A DNA stretch of 5,948 nucleotides from an uncultured Gammaproteobacteria bacterium (GTDB lineage: Bacteria > Pseudomonadota > Gammaproteobacteria > Halothiobacillales > Halothiobacillaceae). Shown piece after piece: positions 1 through 5,367 of this stretch. The translations under genes were made by a program, and so were the position numbers. The stretch lies in the NCBI GenBank assembly GCA_938004235.1, contig CALKWL010000269.1:1-5948 (forward strand), in the 5' to 3' direction. The notes beneath the pieces are model-generated. The model made no database searches. It was not told where the DNA came from and saw only the letters and a list, made by a program, of their open reading frames with translations. Numbering within the stretch: the stretch's first letter is position 1; every line of letters begins with the position of its first letter.

Positions 1-48
1 CGATATTGACTGACGTGACTGGAGTTCAGACGTGTGCTCTTCCGATCT
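1..48 (+). other. Illumina TruSeq adapter sequence (assembly artefact)
   Basis: Positions 15-48 match the full Illumina TruSeq read-2 (P7-side) adapter as I know it, ending in CTCTTCCGATCT at 37-48. Bases 1-14 would then be the end of the P7 flow-cell sequence plus an 8-base index: 1-6 reads CGATAT against the expected CGAGAT, leaving TGACTGAC as index. That part is a guess with one mismatch. Translated in the tag frame, the adapter gives the peptide TGVQTCALPI, an artefact that recurs in protein databases. Genomic sequence begins at 49. The contig end is therefore artificial and nothing upstream of 49 should be read as biology. Confidence 0.96.
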
Positions 49-362
49 ACCGTCTGAAGGTTCTTGCCGCGATTAATAACGCGCAGCGTTTTTTGGAGGT
101 GCAGGCCGAATTTGGTTCGTTCAGCGCCTACCTTTGGGGTTTTGTCGGCGGCGCGCCCAAGGTCAACGCCTGGCGCAGCCTGGCGGAGTGCCCATCCTCC
201 AGCGCGGAGTCGGATGCGTTAAGCAAAGACTTGAAGCGACGCGGTTTCAAGTTTATGGGAACCACGGTGTGCTACGCCTACATGCAGGCGGTCGGCCTAG
301 TGAACGACCATCTGCTGGAGTGCTTTCGGCGCGAAGAGCTTCTTCAGCTCACCCGCGCTTAA
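49..362 (+). CDS. tag: DNA-3-methyladenine glycosylase I (Tag), 5'-truncated C-terminal part
   Basis: Tag is a cytosolic base-excision repair enzyme that cleaves the N-glycosidic bond of 3-methyladenine in alkylated DNA. About 103 genuine residues remain (from the Arg codon at 51), against ~187 in E. coli Tag, so this is roughly the C-terminal 55%. Visible family signatures are the run AINNAQRFL, the segment SDALSKDLKRRGFKFMGTT, and CYAYMQAVGLVNDH near the end. The H-x3-C in VNDHLLEC matches the C-terminal half of the zinc-binding set (His175 and Cys179 in E. coli). The N-terminal zinc ligands and the catalytic Glu/Trp region are missing because the contig breaks here and is replaced by adapter; this is an assembly truncation, not a natural pseudogene. 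The codon at 48-50 is a hybrid of adapter and genome; the true residue is probably Asn, since NR is common at this point in the family. The gene converges on phrB, and its TAA lies in the edge of the 359-399 palindrome. Confidence 0.95.
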
Positions 363-399
363 CAGGCCGTTGAAAAGGACAGGAAAGCCCTTTTTCAAC
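359..399. terminator. Bidirectional terminator-like palindrome between tag and phrB (repeat copy 1)
   Basis: The arms GTTGAAAAGG (369-378) and CCTTTTTCAAC (389-399) pair with one bulged base around the loop ACAGGAAAGC. An A-tract on one side and a T-tract on the other flank a short GC core, the usual layout of a two-way intrinsic terminator between convergent genes. It contains the phrB stop codon (395-397, minus strand) and begins at the tag stop (360-362). The flank TTAACAGG (359-366) matches, inverted, the CCTGTTA at 5361-5367 beside a second copy of the same hairpin, so this belongs to a repeated palindrome. The terminator role is inferred from shape and position. Confidence 0.75.
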
Positions 400-1879
400 C
401 TTTGCCAAGCGCGGAAAAAAACGCCAACGCCCGGGCTCGGCTCGCCGCAAGATCAACGACGGGAGCGGGGTAATCGTGTCCAAGCTTGATGCCGGCGGCA
501 CTCAGCACGGTTGCGGGCGCTTCCCAGGGGCGGTGAATCCAGCGTGCGGGCAGGCGGGCAAGCTCGGGAACCCAGTGGCGCACATACTCGCCCTCCGTGT
601 CGAACTTTTCGCCCTGCAACACCGGGTTGAAGATGCGGAAGTACGGCGCGGCATCGGCGCCGCAACCCGCCGTCCATTGCCAGCCCTGCACATTGCTGGC
701 GAGGTCAAAATCGACCAGCGTGTCGGCAAACCAGCGCTCGCCGGCCTGCCACGGGATCAGCATGTTTTTCGTCAGCAGCGAAGCGACATTCATGCGCACG
801 CGGTTGTGCATCCAGCCGGTTTGCCACAATTCGCGCATCCCCGCATCCACCAGCGGGATGCCGCTTTGACCGCGCGTCCAGGCCTGCCATGCCGCGGGGT
901 CGATGTCCAGCCATGACAGCACGTCCCAGCGCGGATTCAGCGGCTGATCGACGCTGTGTGGAAAGTGATACAGCAGGTGATAGCCGAATTCGCGCCAGCC
1001 GATCTCGCTCAAGAACACGCGCACGGCTTCGTCATGCTGATGGCCGTGCTCGGCTTGCCAGGCGCGCAGGCTGTGTACGACCTGGCGCGGACTGATCTCG
1101 CCAAAGGCCAGATGCGGCGAAAGGCGTGAGCTGAAAGACTGCGCGGGCAGGTTGCGCCCCTCGGCATACTGGCGCAATCCATGCTCAAAAAAGGCGTGCA
1201 GACGCCGCCAGGCAGCAGCTTCGCCGACCGTCCATACGTGGGCAAAGCCGCTGTCCCAGGGGATATGCGGCAGCAGATGCAGGGCGTCGATGTCGAGCGT
1301 GTTCACGCTGGCGGGATGCGGCGGCAGGCGCCTGGGCGCGGCCAGCGGCGCGTGGTCGAAGCCTTGTTTGAGACAGGCGTTCCAGTACGGGGTGAAGACC
1401 TTGTAAGGTTGTGCGGACGCACCTTTTTTTGCGGTCTGGGCAATGCTCCACGGCTCATGGAGCAGGTTGGCGTTGAAGCTTTCGACAAGCACGCCGTGTG
1501 TGCGCAGGTCTTGTTTGATGCGTGTGTCGCGGGCGATCTGCGCCGGGGCGTATTGCCGGTTCCAGTACACGGCGTTAACGCTCTGCTCACGCACCAGGCG
1601 GGTAAGGACGTCTTCGGCTTTACCTTGAGCCGCGATCAGGCGGGAGCCCAGCTCGCGCAGTTGCACATCCAGGGCTTTGAGACTGTGATGCAGCCAGCAG
1701 CGCGCCGCGCCGCCGGGGGCGGCCTGCGCCTCGTCCTGCCATGCGTCATCCCCATCGGCGTGGATATAGAGCGCAATCAGCGCCCCGTGTCGCGCGGCGG
1801 CAAGCAGTGCCGGATTATCGGCCAGACGCAGGTCGCGGCGTATCCACCAGAGAGCCGTATCGCTTGGTCGCGGGCTCAT
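395..1879 (-). CDS. phrB: Deoxyribodipyrimidine photolyase (class I CPD photolyase)
   Basis: This enzyme repairs UV-induced cyclobutane pyrimidine dimers by light-driven electron transfer from reduced FAD. The 494 residues are a normal class I length (E. coli 472). An N-terminal antenna domain starts with LWWIRRDLRLADNPAL (~10-25). The C-terminal FAD domain includes GWREF (~294-298), GIPLVDAGMRELWQTGWMHNR (~340-360), GWQW (399-402) and DAAPYFRIFNP (~409-419). The electron-transfer tryptophans align as W334, W377 and W400 (E. coli W306, W359, W382); W295 matches the dimer-contacting W277. N396 matches the FAD N5-facing Asn378 typical of photolyases rather than cryptochromes. I chose the ATG at 1879 because it precedes the conserved start of the domain and overlaps the folM stop as ATGA. 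A longer in-frame version from 1960 would run into folM and lacks family support. No strong ribosome site precedes the ATG, which fits translational coupling to folM. The antenna cofactor (folate or deazaflavin) cannot be settled by eye. Confidence 0.96.
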   Translation of the reverse strand: MSPRPSDTALWWIRRDLRLADNPALLAAARHGALIALYIHADGDDAWQDEAQAAPGGAARCWLHHSLKALDVQLRELGSRLIAAQGKAEDVLTRLVREQSVNAVYWNRQYAPAQIARDTRIKQDLRTHGVLVESFNANLLHEPWSIAQTAKKGASAQPYKVFTPYWNACLKQGFDHAPLAAPRRLPPHPASVNTLDIDALHLLPHIPWDSGFAHVWTVGEAAAWRRLHAFFEHGLRQYAEGRNLPAQSFSSRLSPHLAFGEISPRQVVHSLRAWQAEHGHQHDEAVRVFLSEIGWREFGYHLLYHFPHSVDQPLNPRWDVLSWLDIDPAAWQAWTRGQSGIPLVDAGMRELWQTGWMHNRVRMNVASLLTKNMLIPWQAGERWFADTLVDFDLASNVQGWQWTAGCGADAAPYFRIFNPVLQGEKFDTEGEYVRHWVPELARLPARWIHRPWEAPATVLSAAGIKLGHDYPAPVVDLAASRARALAFFSALGKG

Positions 1880-2589
1880 GTCAGATGTCGTCCGCCATCC
1901 ACGGGCAGGGTCGCGCCCGTGATGTAGGGGTTGTGCAGCAGGCACTCGATGGCCTGCCACACCACCTGCGCTCCCGGCTCGAAGCCCAGCAGCGACGCTT
2001 GCAGACGTGCGCGACGATAGGCTTCGTCGTCGCCTTCGTTAAATAAAATCAGCCCTGGCGCAATGGTATTGACCTTGATATGCGGCGCGAAGCGCGCAGC
2101 AAACGACAGGCTCAGGCTTTCCAGCGCGGCCTTGCTGGCGAGATAAGCCGCGTGCTGCGCATCACCGCCGCGCACGCTGGTGTCGCTGATGTGGATAATG
2201 TCGCGCAGCTCGGATGTGGCGGCGCGCAGCAAGGGCTCGCAGGCGAGGTTGATGCGATAGGGCGCGTGCACATGCAGCTGCATCAAGGCGTCCCACGCTG
2301 CCGGGCGCTGGGCGATGTGGGCATCATCCAGCCACAGCGAGGCGTTGTGAATAATGGCGCGCAGGCTGGCGGCGTGGTTATGGATGGCGGCAATGCAGGT
2401 CGCAATACCCTCGGCATGGGACAAGTCGGCCTGGATCGCGATGGCTCCGCGTGAAACGAGATGCTCAATCGACGCACGCGGGGTACGGTAAGTGACCAGC
2501 AGCGACCAGCCGCGGTCGAGAATGCGCTCGGCGTGGTACAGCCCAAGACGCTGGCCGCCACCGGTCAGCAAGATGGCGTCGTGCAGCAT
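1876..2589 (-). CDS. folM: Pteridine reductase FolM (dihydromonapterin reductase, SDR family)
   Basis: FolM is a cytosolic NADPH-dependent short-chain dehydrogenase that reduces dihydromonapterin and, weakly, dihydrofolate. The protein is 237 residues (E. coli FolM 240). The nucleotide-binding motif TGGGQRLG (9-16) fits the TGxxxRxG form of pteridine reductases. HNAS (81-84) is the SDR structural Asn motif. YLASK gives the catalytic Y149 and K153, and at Tyr-13, where ordinary SDRs have Ser, there is D136, the Asp-Tyr-Lys arrangement of PTR1 and FolM. APGLILFNEGDDEAYR (~177-192) and the ending PVDGGRHL closely resemble E. coli FolM. The ATG at 2587-2589 gives the expected N-terminus; only a weak GGAA site precedes it. 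Its stop overlaps the phrB ATG by four bases, so the two form one transcriptional unit. A long palindrome ends 16 bases upstream. A generic SDR is the alternative, but the Asp-Tyr-Lys set and C-terminus favour FolM. Confidence 0.9.
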   Translation of the reverse strand: MLHDAILLTGGGQRLGLYHAERILDRGWSLLVTYRTPRASIEHLVSRGAIAIQADLSHAEGIATCIAAIHNHAASLRAIIHNASLWLDDAHIAQRPAAWDALMQLHVHAPYRINLACEPLLRAATSELRDIIHISDTSVRGGDAQHAAYLASKAALESLSLSFAARFAPHIKVNTIAPGLILFNEGDDEAYRRARLQASLLGFEPGAQVVWQAIECLLHNPYITGATLPVDGGRHLT

Positions 2590-2605
2590 GATGAGCGTTC
2601 CGTTA

Positions 2606-2782
2606 AACCCGGATTTTCCATGAGGCGGCCTTGCGGCCTACGCGAGCCCTGGCGGACGCTTTTTGGCCGCTTTCCGCCCGTGCGCCTCGCCCATAGAGCC
2701 CGCTATGCGCTCGTCGCCCGCCCAAAAATCGGCTCAAAAATCGTCTCGCCATCATCTCGCGTCCTCATGGAAAATCCGGGTT
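2606..2782. repeat. 177-bp imperfect palindrome with perfect 20-bp terminal inverted repeats (MITE-like)
   Basis: Positions 2606-2625 and 2763-2782 are exact reverse complements over 20 bp (outer end AACCCGGATTTTCC). Further inward the arms continue to match imperfectly: 2640-2646 (ACGCGAG) pairs with 2756-2762, the segment around GACGCTTTTTGGCCG pairs with the AAAAATCGGCTC/AAAAATCGTCTC block, and CATAG (2692-2696) pairs with CTATG (2703-2707) around a 6-base apex. The left arm has 14 extra bases (2626-2639) with no partner. TAA flanks both ends (2604-2606 and 2782-2784), possibly a 3-bp target duplication but too short to be decisive. It encodes no protein. It includes the first two bases of the stop triplet of the 198-residue membrane protein gene and sits directly upstream of folM. 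It may be a non-autonomous transposable element or a large dispersed palindrome; one copy in the window cannot decide. Confidence 0.85.
2724..2747 (+). repeat. Tandem 12-bp repeat inside the palindrome
   Basis: Two adjacent 12-mers, AAAAATCGGCTC (2724-2735) and AAAAATCGTCTC (2736-2747), differ at one base. They lie in the right arm of the 2606-2782 palindrome, where the left arm carries the looser counterpart TTTTTGGCCGCTTTCC. They probably reflect how that element is built rather than a separate functional site. Confidence 0.6.
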
Positions 2783-3377
2783 AAAACACGACCAGAAGCA
2801 AGGTAAATAGCGTGACCGGGATCATGATCAGCGTGGCCAGCAAGGACAGCACCAGCGCGACCATGAACATCGGCGTCAACATCAGCGCCTGTCCGATGCC
2901 GCGTATATTTTCGATGGAGTCATGGACCTTGCCGGCTGCGCCCATCCAGTCGCCCATGCGCGCTTTGCGCGCATTGCTCATTGCATCCTGCCACTCGTGG
3001 GCATTGCGCGGCATGGCGTGTGCCTGCTGGACGCTTTCGCGCAGCAGGCCAAACACGCTGGACAGCCCAAGACGCGCGGCGCTCAAAACCAGGAAGGGCA
3101 GGCTCAAAACAAGCGCAAGGAGCATGTCCATGATGCCCGTGGGGTCGCCGCGCAAGGTCAGCCATACGAGCCAGGCCGTCATGCCCAAACTCAACCACCA
3201 CAACGTGTCGAAGGGTTTGCTCATGCGCCGGGCGGCTTCATCGAACTGCTCACCTGGCTGTGGCAATACCTCACCTTCGAGGGGCTCGCCTCCCAGCGTA
3301 GCGCGGTAGCTTGCTTCTTCGCGCAGAATCAAGGTCTGTTCAGGCTCGCGCGCGGGCTCGGACTTGGAGTCGTTCAC
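2781..3377 (-). CDS. Uncharacterised membrane protein coupled to gspG
   Basis: I do not recognise this 198-residue protein. The first ~55 residues are polar, rich in Glu, and likely cytoplasmic or unstructured. Hydrophobic segments follow at ~59-76 (LWWLSLGMTAWLVWLTL), ~82-103 (IMDMLLALVLSLPFLVLSA) and a long stretch at ~164-198 that runs to the very C-terminus and could hold one or two helices. Between them a polar, probably helical region (~112-160) contains several Arg and Lys. There is no signal peptide, pseudopilin methylation motif or enzymatic motif, so it is not GspH or another pseudopilin. The start is GTG at 3375-3377, overlapping the gspG TGA by four bases (GTGA), with a reasonable GGGA site six bases upstream. 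This points to translational coupling with gspG and a possible role near the secretion machinery (inference). Its stop falls at the edge of the long palindrome, which may end transcription. Confidence 0.85.
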   Translation of the reverse strand: MNDSKSEPAREPEQTLILREEASYRATLGGEPLEGEVLPQPGEQFDEAARRMSKPFDTLWWLSLGMTAWLVWLTLRGDPTGIMDMLLALVLSLPFLVLSAARLGLSSVFGLLRESVQQAHAMPRNAHEWQDAMSNARKARMGDWMGAAGKVHDSIENIRGIGQALMLTPMFMVALVLSLLATLIMIPVTLFTLLLVVF

Positions 3378-3805
3378 TGCGTTTCCCAGTTGCCGATATC
3401 GGCAGCCGCTCCCGTTCCCCCAGGCTGGCCGTCGGCGCCCAGCGAGTACAGATCAAACGCTCGCCCTTGATCGCCCGGCGACATATAAATGTAGGCTTTG
3501 CCCCAAGGGTCGAGCGGCATACGGTCAAGGTAGCCGCCCTGCTTCCACTTGGGCGGCTCCGGCGCGATGGTCGGCGGCTGGATCAACGCTTCCAGTCCCT
3601 GATCGGTGGTCGGATAGATGAAGTTGTCCAGCTTGTACAGGTTCAGCGCCGCTTCCAGCGCGCGAATATCCTGCTTGGCCTTGGTTATACGCGCCTCATC
3701 CGGACGATCCATGATTTTCGGCACCACAATGGCCGCCAAAATCGACAGAATAACCACTACAACCATGACTTCGATCAGGGTAAAACCGCTTTGTCTGTGA
3801 CGCAT
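3374..3805 (-). CDS. gspG: Type II secretion major pseudopilin GspG
   Basis: GspG is the main subunit of the periplasmic pseudopilus that drives substrates through the type II secretin. The 143-residue precursor has the class III leader MRHRQSG, cleaved by prepilin peptidase between G7 and F8 to leave an N-methylated Phe, with the conserved Glu at mature position +5 (E12). A single hydrophobic helix spans ~8-29. The family signatures YPTTDQGLEALIQPP (~64-78), YLDRMPLDPWG (~92-102) and the C-terminal loop SLGADGQPGG...ADIGNW (~121-140) are present. D125 and D136 are the likely calcium ligands of the GspG fold. The ATG at 3803-3805 has an AAAGG site seven bases upstream that overlaps the gspF stop codon region; the gap to gspF is 10 bases. 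Its TGA overlaps the GTG of the next gene. The calcium loop distinguishes it from type IV pilins and minor pseudopilins. Confidence 0.97.
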   Translation of the reverse strand: MRHRQSGFTLIEVMVVVVILSILAAIVVPKIMDRPDEARITKAKQDIRALEAALNLYKLDNFIYPTTDQGLEALIQPPTIAPEPPKWKQGGYLDRMPLDPWGKAYIYMSPGDQGRAFDLYSLGADGQPGGTGAAADIGNWETQ

Positions 3806-3815
3806 AAGAAGACCT

Positions 3816-5039
3816 TTATTTAACCAGTTGATTCAGCTCAAAAATCGGCATGAGAATCGCCAAAACGATTATCAGCACCACCCCGCCCATCACCATAATC
3901 AGCACCGGCTCAAACAGCCCCAGCGCCGTAGCGATAATGCCTGACAACTCCCCTTCCTGCTGCACTGCGGCGCGATCCAGCATGGGACGCAGGCGTCCAG
4001 ACTGCTCGCCGGAGGCAATCAGCTGGACAGTCATGGGCGGAAAAAGTTTGCTCTCTTCCAGCGCGCGGGCGATGCCCACCCCCTCGCGCACTTGCACGGT
4101 GGCCGCTTCGACGGCCTCGCGCATGGGCAGATTATCCATCACCGAGGCGGCAATACGCATAGCCTCAAGAATCGACACGCCCGCCGAAGCCAGAATGCCC
4201 AGGGTACGCGCAAAACGCGCAGTGTTTACCCCGCGTATCAACCGCCCGACTACAGGCAGACGCAGCAGAAAACGATGCCACTGGCGCTTGAAGCCCGGCG
4301 CACGCAAGGCGCGCCGAAAGAGCCATATGCTAAGCACGATGCCGCCGATCAGCCACAGCCCATACACCCGCAAAAATCCCGATACGGCCAGCAAGCCCTG
4401 AGTCAGCGCGGGCAGCTTTTGCCCCAGATGCTCGAACACCTGGGTCACCTGCGGCACCACGTAGGTGAGCAAGCCCATAACCACCACAATCGCCATCAAG
4501 GTCAGCAGGCCGGGATAAAACAGCGCCAACTGGATTTTGCGCCGCAACGACTCACGCGACTCGGTGTAATCCGCTAGGCGCTCCAGCACGGTATCCAGAT
4601 GCCCGGACTGCTCGCCCGCCGCCACCGTAGCGATATAAAGTTCCGGAAACACGCGCGGAAACTCGCCTAAGGCCGCAGCCAGCGTGTGACCTTCCATCAC
4701 CCGCGAACGTACCGCATGAACAATCTGGCGCGTTGCGGCGCGCTCGCTTTGTCGCGCGACGCTGCCCAACGCGGTTTCGATGGGCAGGCCGGCTTGAACC
4801 AGGGTCGCCAGTTGACGGGTTACCAGGGCAAGCTCGGCGGCGCCTACGTTTGGACGAAACAAGCGCAGGCCGCCCGGTGCGGCTGATTCGCGCGCCTGCT
4901 CGGCGCCCGGCTCAACAGAAAGCGGCGTCAAGCCCTGTTCGCGCAATGCCTGGCGCACCAGGCGCGCTGAGTCGCCTTCCTGCATCCCTTTGCGGGTATG
5001 ACCCGAGGCGTCAAGCGCAGTCCAGACAAAGGAGGGCAT
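3816..5039 (-). CDS. gspF: Type II secretion inner-membrane platform protein GspF
   Basis: GspF is the polytopic inner-membrane protein that connects the secretion ATPase GspE to the pseudopilus. From the ATG at 5037-5039 it is 407 residues, the usual length, and starts MPSFVWTALDASG as family members do. It has two GspF domains, ~71-195 and ~275-398, each with the signature GEQSG (142-146 and 344-348). Membrane helices lie at ~171-195, ~224-243 and ~377-400, ending with the typical PIFELNQLVK. An in-frame TTG at 5060 would add seven residues (MTPPVFF) without family support. Neither start has a clear ribosome site: the ATG is preceded by eight T. gspG follows after 10 bases. No gspE lies upstream, unlike the common E-F-G order, so the ATPase and other components must be encoded elsewhere. 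PilC of type IV pili is the nearest alternative, but the adjacent GspG argues for type II secretion. Confidence 0.96.
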   Translation of the reverse strand: MPSFVWTALDASGHTRKGMQEGDSARLVRQALREQGLTPLSVEPGAEQARESAAPGGLRLFRPNVGAAELALVTRQLATLVQAGLPIETALGSVARQSERAATRQIVHAVRSRVMEGHTLAAALGEFPRVFPELYIATVAAGEQSGHLDTVLERLADYTESRESLRRKIQLALFYPGLLTLMAIVVVMGLLTYVVPQVTQVFEHLGQKLPALTQGLLAVSGFLRVYGLWLIGGIVLSIWLFRRALRAPGFKRQWHRFLLRLPVVGRLIRGVNTARFARTLGILASAGVSILEAMRIAASVMDNLPMREAVEAATVQVREGVGIARALEESKLFPPMTVQLIASGEQSGRLRPMLDRAAVQQEGELSGIIATALGLFEPVLIMVMGGVVLIIVLAILMPIFELNQLVK

Positions 5040-5260
5040 AAAAAAAACAGGGGGTGTCAAAAAGAAGCGTCAATGTAGCTTGAAAGCAGGCTCAAGGAAA
5101 CGCTCCAGTGCATATTTTGCTACGGCACCGTGAAGCCAACCGACCGCAGTTGTGCATCCAACACGCGTTGGACTCAAAAATTCTCTGTGCCGTATCAATA
5201 ATCGGCTTTGGCCGGGTGTTGGAAAATATCCTGCCAAAGCAAGTCATGGATGGGTTGCAC

Positions 5261-5291
5261 GCAGATCAAGCTCGCCAGGCGCTTGATCTGC
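5261..5291. repeat. Perfect 11-bp inverted repeat (stem-loop)
   Basis: GCAGATCAAGC (5261-5271) and GCTTGATCTGC (5281-5291) are exact reverse complements around a 9-base loop. There is no T-tract after the stem, so it is not a typical intrinsic terminator on either strand. It could be an operator dyad, an RNA hairpin or part of a repeat element. It is the first of three consecutive hairpins. Confidence 0.75.
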
Positions 5292-5295
5292 ACAG

Positions 5296-5322
5296 CCCGT
5301 CGAGGGCGCGTACCACGACGGG
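5296..5322. repeat. 7-bp inverted repeat (stem-loop)
   Basis: CCCGTCG (5296-5302) pairs with CGACGGG (5316-5322) around a 13-base loop. It follows the 5261-5291 hairpin by four bases and precedes the terminator-like palindrome by four bases. That even spacing suggests one structured unit, though its function is unknown. Confidence 0.55.
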
Positions 5323-5326
5323 GCAG

Positions 5327-5367
5327 GTTGAAAAAGGGCAGGAAAGCCTTTTTTCGACATCCTGTTA
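5327..5367. terminator. Terminator-like palindrome, second copy of the tag/phrB repeat
   Basis: GTTGAAAAAGG (5327-5337) pairs with CCTTTTTTCGAC (5347-5358), with one G-T wobble and one extra T, around a loop GCAGGAAAG. The sequence is nearly the same as 369-399, including the loop core CAGGAAAG. Its right flank CCTGTTA (5361-5367) mirrors the TAACAGG left of copy 1. The A-tract/GC/T-tract form fits a bidirectional intrinsic terminator. Its place between two divergent genes is odd for a terminator, so it may be a dispersed repeat or may end an unannotated transcript. Confidence 0.65.

Noticed and set aside
6..50. A TTG-initiated N-terminus for the tag product
   Set aside because: Those codons are translated adapter sequence, not genomic DNA.
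1181..1927. A 248-codon open frame on the plus strand opposite phrB and the end of folM
   Set aside because: It is fully antisense to well-conserved genes, in GC-rich DNA where long opposite-strand frames are common, and its translation shows no family motif.
1880..1960. A 27-residue N-terminal extension of the photolyase
   Set aside because: It lies inside folM's C-terminal coding region, resembles no photolyase N-terminus, and the ATG at 1879 gives the standard start and an ATGA overlap.
2922..3823. Plus-strand open frames opposite gspG and the 198-residue protein gene
   Set aside because: They are shadows of real minus-strand genes, with low-complexity Arg/Ala/Gln-rich translations.
3850..4577. 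Plus-strand open frames opposite gspF
   Set aside because: They are antisense to a strongly conserved GspF and have no recognisable domain or ribosome site.
5055..5060. TTGACA on the minus strand just before gspF as a -35 box
   Set aside because: A matching -10 would fall inside the start of gspF, and no TATAAT-like hexamer is there.
5261..5358. CRISPR-like array from consecutive inverted repeats
   Set aside because: The three hairpins differ in sequence and have no repeated direct units or spacers.
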